Assembly (NCBI GenBank): GCA_963702075.1
Contig: OY969703.1
Location: forward strand, 558,001 to 622,000
Source of the DNA: VAYN01 sp963702075
GTDB taxonomy: Bacteria; Actinomycetota; Thermoleophilia; Solirubrobacterales; 70-9
Direction: 5' to 3'
DNA: 64,000 nt
A program made the position numbers and the translations under genes. The notes below the pieces were generated by a model. It had not been told where the DNA came from. It ran no database searches and saw nothing but the letters and a program-made list of their open reading frames with translations. Shown here one piece after another: positions 16,946 through 24,789 of this stretch. Position 1 is the stretch's first letter. Every line of letters starts with the position of its first letter.

Positions 16946-16955
16946 CCCCACGAGG

Positions 16956-17318
16956 CTATTCGACGACGATCTTGCCCTTCATGAAGGGGTGGATCTTGCA
17001 GTGGTAGGCGAAGGTGCCCCGGCGGCTGAAGGTCACGGTCACCGAGCTGCCCGGCGCGATCCGCTCGGTGTCGAAGCTGCCGCTGCTCGCCGTGTGGGTG
17101 ACGTCTTGCGAGTTGGTGAAGGTGACCTTGCCGCCCCGCTTGACCCTCAGCGTCGGGGGATGGAAGGCGAAGTGGTTGATTTCAACGCTCTTGGCGCCGC
17201 TTGCAGTCGCCGTCGCGCCGACCGCCCTCCCTCCCTGCAGCGCCGCCACCGCCAGCACCGCGATCGCCATCAGGAGCGCGAGCCCCCCCAGTCTCTGCCA
17301 CCTCTCCGAGTGCGTCAT
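16956..17318 (-). CDS. secreted cupredoxin (plastocyanin-like)
   Basis: 120 residues from ATG (MTHSERWQRL). A signal anchor follows (GGLALLMAIAVLAVAAL). The cupredoxin domain reads VEINHFAFHPPTLRVKRGGKV, then FTNSQDVTHTAS and GTFAYHCKIHPFMKGKIVVE. The copper ligands expected are the His in DVTHT or INHF and the Cys, His and Met of YHCKIHPFM. This is a complete type 1 copper loop, so copper binding is likely. It is an electron carrier or copper-delivery protein on the outer face of the membrane. Confidence 0.9.
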   Translation of the reverse strand: MTHSERWQRLGGLALLMAIAVLAVAALQGGRAVGATATASGAKSVEINHFAFHPPTLRVKRGGKVTFTNSQDVTHTASSGSFDTERIAPGSSVTVTFSRRGTFAYHCKIHPFMKGKIVVE

Positions 17319-17387
17319 GCCACGGCATACGAGCCTCGCCCGCCCCGGGTTCACCGAACGCGGCCGCGAGCAATAATGGGACGGCCC

Positions 17388-17460
17388 GGGCGGTTAGCTC
17401 AGTTGGGAGAGCATTCGGTTTACACCCGAAAGGTCACTGGTTCGAGCCCAGTACCGCCCA
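17388..17460 (+). tRNA. tRNA-Val (anticodon TAC)
   Basis: 73 nt including the discriminator A. The acceptor arms GGGCGGT and ACCGCCC pair fully. The D-arm region is GCTCAGTTGGGAGAGC. The anticodon stem TTCGG/CCGAA frames the loop TTTACAC with anticodon TAC. The T-loop is GGTTCGAGCCC. CCA is not encoded. No ribosomal or other tRNA gene is adjacent. Confidence 0.97.
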
Positions 17461-17740
17461 CTTTTTGCTTCGCCGGCAGCGAAGTGGGCAGCCGCGATGA
17501 CGCGGCCGCCCGTCGCCTCTAGTTGGACTTGGTCAGGACGACCCCTGGCACACAGACCTTCGTCTGGATCTTCACGCTGCTCACCCCCTCCCCTGTTGCG
17601 CATTGACTCCGGCGTTAAGGAGAGGGGCATAAATGCTCTAACCGTTCAGAGCGGTTTTCTGATCTCGCGCATTTAGCGACGAAAGATTACGGCACTTATG
17701 CTCTATCGCTCAAGTTCATCGAGTGCATGGGAGGACGAGC

Positions 17741-18358
17741 GTGGCGCGGAAGAGGCGAAAGGTCGCGAAACGGAAACGGGAGCTGGACAACTCACCTCAA
17801 GAGGTCCTGGTGAAGGCGCTCAACCACCCGGTCCGGGTGAAGGCGTTGACGATCCTCACCGAAAAGATCGCCAGCCCGAAGGAAATCTCAGCTCAGATCG
17901 ACACCCCGCTCAGCAATGTCAGCTACCACGTGCGGGTGCTGGACGAACTCGGGCTGGTCGAGATCGTCGAAGAAGAATCGGTGCGCGGCTCGGTCGCCCA
18001 CTTCTACAAAGCAGTGGAACGACCATTGATCGACAACCCAGACTGGGAGAAGCTGAGCCCGAAGGTCCGCAGCGCCTTCTCCGGCTACGTCATCGAAACC
18101 CTGATGAGCGACGCGGCGAGCTCGCTCGCCGCCGGCGTCTTCGACCGGCGCGACGACCGCCACCTGAGCCGGACGTCGCTGACCCTGGACGAGAAAGCCT
18201 GGCGCAAGGTGTCGGAGATCCAGGCGAAGGCGTTGAATCAGATCCTCAAAGAGCAGGCGGCGTCGGCGGAGCGGCTGAAGAAGTCCGGGGCCGAAGCGAT
18301 CTTGGCGATCGCCGGGATGACCTGCTTCGAGGTGGTCTCTCCGGTCGAGCCCGCTTAG
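17741..18358 (+). CDS. ArsR-like winged-helix regulator
   Basis: 205 residues from the GTG at 17741, chosen because GGAGG lies 7 nt upstream; an in-frame GTG at 17723 lacks this. A basic N-terminal tail (ARKRRKVAKRKREL) precedes the winged helix: VLVKALNHPVRVKALTIL, ASPKEISAQI, LSNVSYHVRVLDELGLVEIV, and the wing EESVRGSVAHFYKAV. The C-terminal half is helical with a long charged helix. The ALNHPVR/VSYHV pattern is the HTH_20/ArsR type that is highly expanded in Solirubrobacterales. No metal-binding cysteine pair is present, so the ligand is not a thiophilic metal. Confidence 0.9.
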   Translation: MARKRRKVAKRKRELDNSPQEVLVKALNHPVRVKALTILTEKIASPKEISAQIDTPLSNVSYHVRVLDELGLVEIVEEESVRGSVAHFYKAVERPLIDNPDWEKLSPKVRSAFSGYVIETLMSDAASSLAAGVFDRRDDRHLSRTSLTLDEKAWRKVSEIQAKALNQILKEQAASAERLKKSGAEAILAIAGMTCFEVVSPVEPA

Positions 18359-18360
18359 AC

Positions 18361-19107
18361 CTAGCCGAAAGCGCGAACCGCCAGCACCGCGGCGACGGCT
18401 AGGCCGATCGTCGCGACGGCGATCCGCAGGGGGTCGCTGGGGATGCGGCGGGCGAAGTGGGCGCCGATGCGGCCGCCGACGAAGGAGGTGACCATGATCG
18501 TCAGCGCATAGCGCCAGTCGACCGGAGCGAGGAAGGCGTAGACGACGGCGGCGAGGAGGTTGGCGCAGCCGACGAGGACGATCTTCATCGCGTTGAGGTG
18601 CTGGAGCGAATCGGCGACGAAGAGGGCGAGGATCGCGAAGAGAAGGATGCTGACGGCGGAGCCGAAGTAGGCGCTGTAGGCGCCGCAGAAGACGATGCCG
18701 CCGATGAGGAAAGGCGAGCGCTCGTTGCCGGCGTGGGAGATGCGCGGGGTGAGGCGGGGCTGCAGGAGCAGCAGCACGCAGGAGGCGGCGATCAGAACCG
18801 GGACGATCGCTTCGAAGGCGGCGTCGGAGGTGAGCAGGAGGGCGACGGTGCCAAGCACCGCGCCGAACAGCATCGGCACCAGGAAGCGGGCGAAGCGCTC
18901 GCTCTGCTGGCGCAGCAGGTCGAGGTAGCCGAGGGCGCCGCCGGCGCTGGCGGGGACGATCCCCACGGTGAGGGTGACGTTGGCCGAGAGCGGCGGCAGG
19001 CCGAGGCCCACCAGGGTCGGAAAGGTGATCAGCGCGCCGCCGCCGGCGACGGAGTTGACGAACCCCGCCGCGGCTCCGGCCGCCGCGACGGCGAGCAGCT
19101 CGAGCAT
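18361..19107 (-). CDS. TSUP family permease (TauE/SafE-like)
   Basis: 248 residues, almost entirely hydrophobic with about eight helices. The N-terminal repeat carries the TSUP sign AAGFVNSVAGGGALITFPTLV and the second half mirrors it with GGIVFCGAYSAYFGSAVSILL. The family exports sulfite, sulfoacetate or other small organosulfur anions. Sequence alone does not give the substrate. It converges on the ArsR-like gene (2 nt) and follows the zinc-ribbon gene on the same strand by 4 nt. Confidence 0.9.
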   Translation of the reverse strand: MLELLAVAAAGAAAGFVNSVAGGGALITFPTLVGLGLPPLSANVTLTVGIVPASAGGALGYLDLLRQQSERFARFLVPMLFGAVLGTVALLLTSDAAFEAIVPVLIAASCVLLLLQPRLTPRISHAGNERSPFLIGGIVFCGAYSAYFGSAVSILLFAILALFVADSLQHLNAMKIVLVGCANLLAAVVYAFLAPVDWRYALTIMVTSFVGGRIGAHFARRIPSDPLRIAVATIGLAVAAVLAVRAFG

Positions 19108-19111
19108 GGGC

Positions 19112-19423
19112 TCAATCCTTGCCTAAGAGGCGGGCGCGCAAACGCGAGGCGAAGGACGGCGGCTGCGGCTGGGTCTTCCGCCACTCGTCCTCGGTCGGCA
19201 GGCGGCCCGCTTTGCGGGCGCGCCTGACGCACTCGGTGTGGGCGTGGCGGCGGCGGGATTTGTCGCCTTCGGGCCAGATCAGCACGTGCTCGGAGAGGGC
19301 GGGAAGGTGCTTGCCGCAGAGCGGGCAGCGGTAGGTGGCGGGCTTCAGGTTCTGCGCCGGGCGCAGCGCCCACCAGCGCGGTTCGGCCGGCGGCGCTTGC
19401 GCGGCCCGGCGCTCAGGCGGCAC
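19112..19423 (-). CDS. small zinc-ribbon-like protein
   Basis: 103 residues from a GTG that overlaps the end of the MpaB-like gene by 11 nt. The reading frame upstream of this GTG is not coding-like. The core is YRCPLCGKHLPALSEHVLIW, followed by RRRHAHTECVRRARKAGRLP: a C-x2-C...H-x-H-x2-C arrangement that looks like a treble-clef or ribbon zinc site. The rest is basic and proline-rich. Proteins of this shape are found across actinobacteria; I know no function. Nucleic-acid binding is plausible from the basic tail. Confidence 0.75.
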   Translation of the reverse strand: MPPERRAAQAPPAEPRWWALRPAQNLKPATYRCPLCGKHLPALSEHVLIWPEGDKSRRRHAHTECVRRARKAGRLPTEDEWRKTQPQPPSFASRLRARLLGKD

Positions 19424-20288
19424 CGGTGATGCGCGGGGTGGGGGTGCCGCCGCGCTGCTTCTCGGCCGCGGTGACGAGATCGAAGAAGTAGTCGTTGCGG
19501 CCGCGCCTCGCCCGCCGCGGGAAGGCACGGCGGGCGCGGCGATGGGTGGCGGCGATCGCCTGGTAGGCCGACTCGTTCGCGGCGCTCCAGGGGATGCCGA
19601 AGATCTCGCGCACCCGCGGCGGCAGCGTCCCCTTGATGACGACGTTCTGGATCGCGAGGTTGGCGCGGGCGTGGCGCGGAACCGGCTGCTCGAAGGCGAC
19701 CAGCGGCGCCATCTCCAGGGCGTGGGCGGTGGCGTGGAGGTCGGGCGAGGCGAGCTTGGCCTCGAACCAGGCCTGGAAGTCACGGTAGGTGGACGGGACC
19801 GCCTCGCGCGGGAGGAGGAAGAGCTCGCCGAAGCGGACGTAGTCCTGCCAGAGCGCCTCCCGCTCCTCGTCGCTGAGCGGCCGGACCATCGCTTCGTACA
19901 TCGCCCGGCCCGAGTCGGCGATCACCGCCAGGGTCCACAGCATCAGCTCCGGGTCGAAGGCCGAGTAGGCGCTGCCGGCGGGGTGGACGCCGGCAGCCTC
20001 GGGCAGCTCGCCCTTGATCCGCTCGTGCAGGCGGTGGACCGCCGCCAGCGCCTTGTCGGCTTCGGCCTTGGTGCCGAGGAAGACCGTCTCCTGGATCTTC
20101 GCGGTGCGGGCGAGGCGGGTGAAGGGATGGTCCCCGGCCGCGGTCGAGAGCATCGTGCCGGTGTAGGTGAGAGGTTCCAGCGCGCCGATCAGCAGCGCTC
20201 GTTGCCCGTAGAGCAGGCCCACCGATCTGTCCCCGTGAACACGCCGGGCCATCGAAAGGCCGGGCGGGAAGTAGTGCTGGTCGCTCAC
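19413..20288 (-). CDS. oxygenase MpaB family protein (DUF2236)
   Basis: 291 residues from GTG (VSDQHYFPPG). Family marks: VGLLYGQRALLIGALEPLTY near the start, HPFTRLARTA, HPAGSAYSAFDPELMLWTLAVI in the middle, and a DSGRAMYEAMVRPLSDEEREAL segment. The histidines and acidic residues in these helices form the haem-binding core in the latex-oxygenase/MpaB superfamily. It is a probable haem oxygenase acting on a hydrophobic substrate, unknown here. An in-frame ATG upstream at 20375 reads unlike the family and was not used. Confidence 0.85.
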   Translation of the reverse strand: MSDQHYFPPGLSMARRVHGDRSVGLLYGQRALLIGALEPLTYTGTMLSTAAGDHPFTRLARTAKIQETVFLGTKAEADKALAAVHRLHERIKGELPEAAGVHPAGSAYSAFDPELMLWTLAVIADSGRAMYEAMVRPLSDEEREALWQDYVRFGELFLLPREAVPSTYRDFQAWFEAKLASPDLHATAHALEMAPLVAFEQPVPRHARANLAIQNVVIKGTLPPRVREIFGIPWSAANESAYQAIAATHRRARRAFPRRARRGRNDYFFDLVTAAEKQRGGTPTPRITGAA

Positions 20289-20349
20289 TGGCCGTCTGGC
20301 CAAGACTAATGGATCACTCGGCAGTCCAAAACTATTTGGACGGAACGTC

Positions 20350-21897
20350 TTACGGGCGCGGCGGTTGCAGCTCACGGCTCATCGCCACCAGCGCCGATCC
20401 GGAGCCGGGCGCGGCGAGGCCGCGCAGCTCGTGCGCGTCGAAGATCTCGTCGAGTTCCTCTCGGGTCAGCGTCTCGCGCTCCAGCGCCAGCACCGCCAGG
20501 TGGTCGACGACCTCGAGGTTGGCGGCGATCAGCGCCCGGGCGCGGCGGTAGGCCTCGCGGGCGAGGGTCATCGCCGCCTGGTCGACCTCGCGGCGGGTCT
20601 GGTCGGAGACGGCGTAGTCGCCCGTCGGCATCGCGATCGGCGGCGGCCCGTCGTGGTCGATCGCGACCCCCATCCCGAATTCGGAGACCATCTGCTTGCA
20701 GACGAGATGGACCCGGTTGAGGTCGTCGGAGGCGCCGGAGTAGCTCTCGCCGAGCACGACCTCCTCGGTGGCGCGGCCGCCGAGCAGGGTCACCACCTCG
20801 TCGAGCAGGTCGTCGCGGGACTTCAGGTAGCTGTCCTCCTGCGGCGAGTGGGCGACGAAGCCGAGCGCCGGGCCGCGGGGGACGATGCTGAGGATCTCCG
20901 GCGGGTCGAGGCCGAGCAGCTTGCGGCAGAGCGCGTGGCCCGCCTCGTGGTAGGCGACGATCCGCCGCTCCTTTCCACTGAGGCGGCGCGCCTGCTGGGA
21001 GCCGACCGCCTGGCGCAGCAGCGCCTCGTCGAGGTCCTCGCGGGTCATCTCCCAGCGGCCGGCGCGGCCGGCGATGATTGCCCCCTCGTTGAGCGCGTTG
21101 GCGAGCTGGGCGCCGGTCAGCCCGGTGGTCTTGCGGGCGACGTCGCCGAGGTCGAGGTTGGGAGCGAGCGGCTTGTTCTTGGCGTGGGAGCGGAGGATCG
21201 CCTCGCGGCCCTTGCGGTCAGGCGGGGCGACGAGGACACGGCGGTCGAAGCGGCCAGGGCGCAGCAGCGCCCGGTCGAGCTTGTCGACGTGGTTGGAGGC
21301 GGCGATCACGATCACCATCCCCGGGTCCTTCTCGAAGCCGTCGAGCTCGACCAGCAGCTGGTTCAGCGCCTGCTCGCGCTCGCTGGTGCCGCCGTCGCCA
21401 CCGCCGCCGCGGGAGCCGCCGATCGCGTCGAGCTCGTCGATGAAGATGACCGCGCGGCCGGCCTTGCGCGCCTCTTTGAAGAGGCGGCGGATGCGGGCGG
21501 CGCCGCGGCCGACGAACATCTCGACGAAGCTCGACCCGGAGGCAGCGAAGAAGTCGACCCCGGCCTGGGCGGCGACGGCGCGGGCGAGCATCGTCTTGCC
21601 GGTTCCGGGCGGGCCGTAGAGGAGGACGCCGCGCGGGGCCTGGGCGCCGAGGGCGGAGAAGCGGTCGGGATCGCGGAGCCAGGCGGTGACGTCCATCAGC
21701 TCGTCTTTGGCCGCGTCGACTCCCTGCACCTCATTCCAGAGAACCGGCGCGGTGCGGCTCGCCTTGACCGTCTCCGGCTTGGTCGAGCCCATCATCCCCC
21801 GCATCATTTTCATGAAGATGTAGAGGAGCAGGGCCATGAAGAAGACCCCGAAAACCGGATACCAGTTGAAAAAGAATTCCTGTACTTCTTGCGCCAT
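20350..21897 (-). CDS. ftsH: short FtsH-type AAA+ zinc metalloprotease
   Basis: 515 residues. One N-terminal membrane helix (residues about 9-31) replaces the usual two with a periplasmic domain. The AAA+ module has Walker A GPPGTGKT at 95-102, Walker B FIDELDAI at 152-159 and the second region of homology at RPGRFDRR (213-220). The M41 peptidase site is HEAGH at 317-321, with a third zinc ligand in GASDDLN near 391. Canonical FtsH is about 640 residues, so the extracytoplasmic domain is lost. All catalytic residues are kept, so it should be an active membrane-bound ATP-dependent protease. It is transcribed alone; the next gene upstream is across 85 nt. Confidence 0.9.
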   Translation of the reverse strand: MAQEVQEFFFNWYPVFGVFFMALLLYIFMKMMRGMMGSTKPETVKASRTAPVLWNEVQGVDAAKDELMDVTAWLRDPDRFSALGAQAPRGVLLYGPPGTGKTMLARAVAAQAGVDFFAASGSSFVEMFVGRGAARIRRLFKEARKAGRAVIFIDELDAIGGSRGGGGDGGTSEREQALNQLLVELDGFEKDPGMVIVIAASNHVDKLDRALLRPGRFDRRVLVAPPDRKGREAILRSHAKNKPLAPNLDLGDVARKTTGLTGAQLANALNEGAIIAGRAGRWEMTREDLDEALLRQAVGSQQARRLSGKERRIVAYHEAGHALCRKLLGLDPPEILSIVPRGPALGFVAHSPQEDSYLKSRDDLLDEVVTLLGGRATEEVVLGESYSGASDDLNRVHLVCKQMVSEFGMGVAIDHDGPPPIAMPTGDYAVSDQTRREVDQAAMTLAREAYRRARALIAANLEVVDHLAVLALERETLTREELDEIFDAHELRGLAAPGSGSALVAMSRELQPPRP

Positions 21898-21982
21898 TGC
21901 TGAAGTGTGGAGACAAAGGCACGATTAACCCATCGCACATCCGTCCAAATGTGCGTGAAGAGCTAAAGGTTGGGCGTGAGCG

Positions 21983-22729
21983 TCAGCTGCGCTCCACCTG
22001 GGAGCCGCCGACGATCGCCTCCTCGCCGGAGTCGCCGAAGACGACCCAGGCCTTGTTGCCGCCGTCGTAGTCGGGGGCCCAGAGCTTCAGGGTCGCCGGG
22101 CGGCCCCAGACGGTCACCTGCTCCTCGCCGGTGGAGTCGAGGCCGCGCCAGATTCGCACGAAGGGGTTGTGCTCCCGCTCCTCGCCGATCGTCGTCGGCC
22201 CTTTGTGGCCGGGGTGGACGGTGGTCTCCGGGTGCAGATCCATCAGCCGCATCACCGAGGCCTGGAGGTCGGCGAAGCCGCTGGCGCCGGGGGCCATGGT
22301 GCCGCCGACCGTTCCCTTGAAGAGGACGTCGGCGGTGAAGAGGTCGGTGCCGTCGACGAGGAAGGCGAGGTGGCCGGCGGCGTGGCCGGGGGTGAAGAGC
22401 GCTTCGATCCCGATCCCGTTGGCGTCGAGGACGTCGCCGTCGCCGAGCGTGATCTCGACCGCGTCGTCGAGCTCGGCGGCGGTCGCCTCGTGGGCGACCA
22501 GCGGCGGATTGCCGAGCTGCGCGCGCGCCTCGGCGAGGCCGGCGATGTGGTCCCCGTGGGGGTGGGTGACGAGGACGTGGGTGATCTCGATCCCGTCGCG
22601 CTCGGCCCGCTCGAGCAGCGGCCCGAGATCGTCGTTGCCGTCGATCAGGACGCCGCTCTTGCGCTCGGGGTCGGCGACCAGGTAGGCGTTCGACAGCCAC
22701 ATCGGGTTCTCGGTCCTCTCGACGATCAA
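21983..22729 (-). CDS. metallo-beta-lactamase-fold hydrolase
   Basis: 248 residues from a TTG preceded by GAGGAGGAG, which is the reason for choosing it over the ATG 51 nt upstream. The MBL motif is THPHGDHIAG, with further ligands at FTPGHAAGH, DLFTADVLF (Asp) and HPGHKG (last His). This is the glyoxalase II-like arrangement for two metals. The C-terminal 60 residues (NPFVRIWRGLD onward, ending EEAIVGGSQVERS) form an extra beta domain. Substrate unknown; hydrolysis of a thioester is typical for the nearest relatives. It lies 30 nt downstream of a long palindrome. Confidence 0.85.
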   Translation of the reverse strand: MIVERTENPMWLSNAYLVADPERKSGVLIDGNDDLGPLLERAERDGIEITHVLVTHPHGDHIAGLAEARAQLGNPPLVAHEATAAELDDAVEITLGDGDVLDANGIGIEALFTPGHAAGHLAFLVDGTDLFTADVLFKGTVGGTMAPGASGFADLQASVMRLMDLHPETTVHPGHKGPTTIGEEREHNPFVRIWRGLDSTGEEQVTVWGRPATLKLWAPDYDGGNKAWVVFGDSGEEAIVGGSQVERS

Positions 22730-22759
22730 TGCTCCTCCTCGTTGGTCCACTCGCTGGGG

Positions 22760-22803
22760 GTGTCTGAGCTTAGCCCCCATATATGTGGGTCAAGCTCAGA
22801 CAC
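22760..22803 (-). terminator. 44 bp palindrome at the end of the lipid operon
   Basis: Twelve-base outer arms (GTGTCTGAGCTT and AAGCTCAGACAC) pair perfectly around a 20 nt interior that can itself fold (CCC...GGG around CATATATG). It overlaps the stop codon of the alpha/beta hydrolase on the minus strand, so it probably ends the four-gene operon. No T-run follows. Confidence 0.5.
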
Positions 22804-23605
22804 GCCCGGAATTGGGCGAGGTCGAGTGCGCGCTGCCCTCCAGCAGCGTCCGCGCCACCAGCTCTGGGTCGTCCCAGGTGGGGGTGTGGCCGACGCCGGG
22901 GAGGACGAGGAAGCGGGCGTGCTCCGGACGGCGGTGCGGCTTCGGCGGGCCGAGCAGGCGGTCTTTCTCGCACCAGGCGATCGTCACCGGCACCTCGGCG
23001 GGGTAGCCGCTGGGGTCGAAGACGTCGCTGCGCATCGCCCGGTTGGCGGCGTCGTAGCCCTCGCCGTCGAGCCAGCCGACCGCGAGCTCGCGGGCGGCGT
23101 CGGGTGGGATCCGCTCGGGATGGGCGGCGATCGACTGGAAGGCGGCGGCGCGGGTCTGCGGGAACCGCAGGGCGATGGAGAGGAGGGGGCGGGCGGCCTT
23201 GAGCCAGGGTGAGCCGCGCAGCAGCATCCGGGCGCCGCCGCCCTTCGGCTCGCCGAGCGGCCGCGACCAGAGGCCGGCGGGGGAGAGGGTCGTGACCGAG
23301 GCCGCCCAGCCGAAGCGGCCCATTTCCAAAGCCACCCAACCGCCGAGCGAGTTGCCGGCGACGTGCGGGCGCTCGACTCCGTTGCGCGCGCACTCGTCAT
23401 GGACGGCGCGCGCCAGGTTGGCGGCGCTCGCCTCTTCGCCCTTCGGCAGCGGCGGCGATTCGCCGAACCCCGGCATGTCGACCGCGTGCACCTCGCGCTC
23501 GCCCTCGAGCAGCGGGATCACCGGCTCCCAGATGCTGCGGGTGCCGCCGAGCCCGTGGATCAGGAGCAGCGGCGCGCGCCCGACCCCCGTCCCGTTCGTG
23601 CTCAC
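22796..23605 (-). CDS. alpha/beta hydrolase
   Basis: 269 residues from GTG (VSTNGTGVGRAP), overlapping the methyltransferase stop in a GTGA. Fold marks are the oxyanion strand LLLIHGLGGTRSIWEPV, nucleophile elbow GNSLGGW (Ser), the acid in WCEKDRLL and the catalytic His in GVGHTP. All three triad positions are present. It is the last gene of the operon FAD oxidoreductase, DUF1365, methyltransferase, hydrolase. A lipid ester or thioester substrate is a reasonable inference from context. Confidence 0.9.
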   Translation of the reverse strand: MSTNGTGVGRAPLLLIHGLGGTRSIWEPVIPLLEGEREVHAVDMPGFGESPPLPKGEEASAANLARAVHDECARNGVERPHVAGNSLGGWVALEMGRFGWAASVTTLSPAGLWSRPLGEPKGGGARMLLRGSPWLKAARPLLSIALRFPQTRAAAFQSIAAHPERIPPDAARELAVGWLDGEGYDAANRAMRSDVFDPSGYPAEVPVTIAWCEKDRLLGPPKPHRRPEHARFLVLPGVGHTPTWDDPELVARTLLEGSAHSTSPNSGRV

Positions 23606-24789
23606 AGCGCCTTCGGCTTCGCGAAGAGCGCCTGGATGTCGCCGATCCGCCGCTCTCGGAAGCCCGCCTCCGAGGAGCTGAGGTAGAAGTCCCAGAGCCG
23701 CCGGAAGCGCTCGTCGTAGCCGCGGGCGCGCAGGCGCTCCCAGGCGGCGAAGAAGCGCGTCCGCCACTCGGCCAGCGTGGGCGGGTAGTGGGCGGTGATG
23801 TCATCGGTCCAGACCTGTTTCATCGAGGTCACCCGCGCCAGGCAGTCGCCGATCAGCCCCTGCGAGGGCAGGCAGCCGCCGGGGAAGACGTGCGTGTTGG
23901 CGAAGCTCTTCGCCGCCTTTTCGATCCCGTAGATGCGGTCGTCGATCGTGATCGCCTGGAGCAGCATCAGGCCGTCGTCGGTGAGCAGTTCGTCGCAGCG
24001 GCGGAAGTAGTCGTCGAAGTACTGCCAGCCGACCGCCTCGATCATCTCTACCGAGACGAGGCGGTCGTAGCGGCCGTCGAGGTCGCGGTAGTCCTGGAGC
24101 AGGACTGTGACCTGGTCGGAGAGGCCGGCCGCGCGCACGCGCCGGCGGGCCAGCTCGAACTGCTCGCGGGAGATCGTCGTCGTGGTGACCCGGCAGCCGC
24201 TGCGCCGGGCGGCGTGGATCGCCATCCCGCCCCAGCCGGTGCCGATCTCCAGCAGGTGGTTCTCGGGCCCGAGCTGGAGCTGGTCGCAGATTCGGTCGAG
24301 CTTCGCCAGCTGCGCATCCTCGAGGCTCGCGGCCTGGTCCGGGAAGTAGGCGCAGCTGTACATCATCCGCTCGTCGAGGAAGGAGGCGAAGAGGTTGTTG
24401 CCGAGGTCGTAGTGGGAGGAGATGTTGCGGCGGGCGCCGGCGCGGGTGTTCTCGGGGACGAGCTGGCGGAGCTGGTGGAAGAGGGCGCGCGGGCGGGCGA
24501 CGGCGCCGCGGATGCCGTCCATCTGGCGCAGCTCGCGGGCGGCGATCTGGATCAGGGCGACGAGGTCGTCGGTCTCCCAGAGGCCGTTGACGTAGCTCTC
24601 GCCGAGGCCGACGCTGCCGCGCAGCGGCCCGCGCCAGGCGGCCGGGTCCTTGACGGTGATCGTCGTGCGGAGGTCGGCGCCGGCGGGGCCGTAGCTGCGT
24701 TCGCGGGCACCTTCGACGACGTCGATGCGGCCGTGGCGGACGTGGCCGAGGACGGCGCCGACGCCGGCACGGGCGAGCTGGTCCCTCAT
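23602..24789 (-). CDS. cyclopropane-fatty-acid-synthase-type methyltransferase
   Basis: 395 residues. The SAM-binding motif I is LLEIGTGWGGMAIHAAR, preceded by the CFA-family stretch SHYDLGNNLFASFLD and MYSCAYF. YDRLVSVEMIEAVGWQYF and a hydrophobic C-terminal dimer region follow. The N-terminal 120 residues form the lipid-binding extension of the family. CFA-type enzymes transfer a methyl or methylene from SAM to an unsaturated acyl chain of a membrane phospholipid. Adjacent DUF1365 and amine-oxidase-like FAD genes are the conserved partners of this subgroup. Overlaps on both sides (4 nt each) show a tight operon. Confidence 0.92.
   Translation of the reverse strand: MRDQLARAGVGAVLGHVRHGRIDVVEGARERSYGPAGADLRTTITVKDPAAWRGPLRGSVGLGESYVNGLWETDDLVALIQIAARELRQMDGIRGAVARPRALFHQLRQLVPENTRAGARRNISSHYDLGNNLFASFLDERMMYSCAYFPDQAASLEDAQLAKLDRICDQLQLGPENHLLEIGTGWGGMAIHAARRSGCRVTTTTISREQFELARRRVRAAGLSDQVTVLLQDYRDLDGRYDRLVSVEMIEAVGWQYFDDYFRRCDELLTDDGLMLLQAITIDDRIYGIEKAAKSFANTHVFPGGCLPSQGLIGDCLARVTSMKQVWTDDITAHYPPTLAEWRTRFFAAWERLRARGYDERFRRLWDFYLSSSEAGFRERRIGDIQALFAKPKAL

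Noticed and set aside
17468..17484. CTTCGC/GCGAAG hairpin after tRNA-Val as a terminator
   Set aside because: No T-run follows in either direction; support is too weak to list.
17519..17584. 21-codon minus-strand frame after tRNA-Val ending KVCVPGVVLTKSN
   Set aside because: Looks like a possible gene remnant, but it is too short, has a stop just upstream and no ribosome site.
12431..17641. Shared 11 bp word GTTAGAGCATT (12431) and its complement (17631) near two regulators
   Set aside because: A short match of this length is easily found by chance in 64 kb, and the surrounding palindromes differ.
20365..21903. 512-codon plus-strand frame opposite the FtsH gene
   Set aside because: Antisense shadow; the minus strand has all AAA+ and M41 motifs in order.
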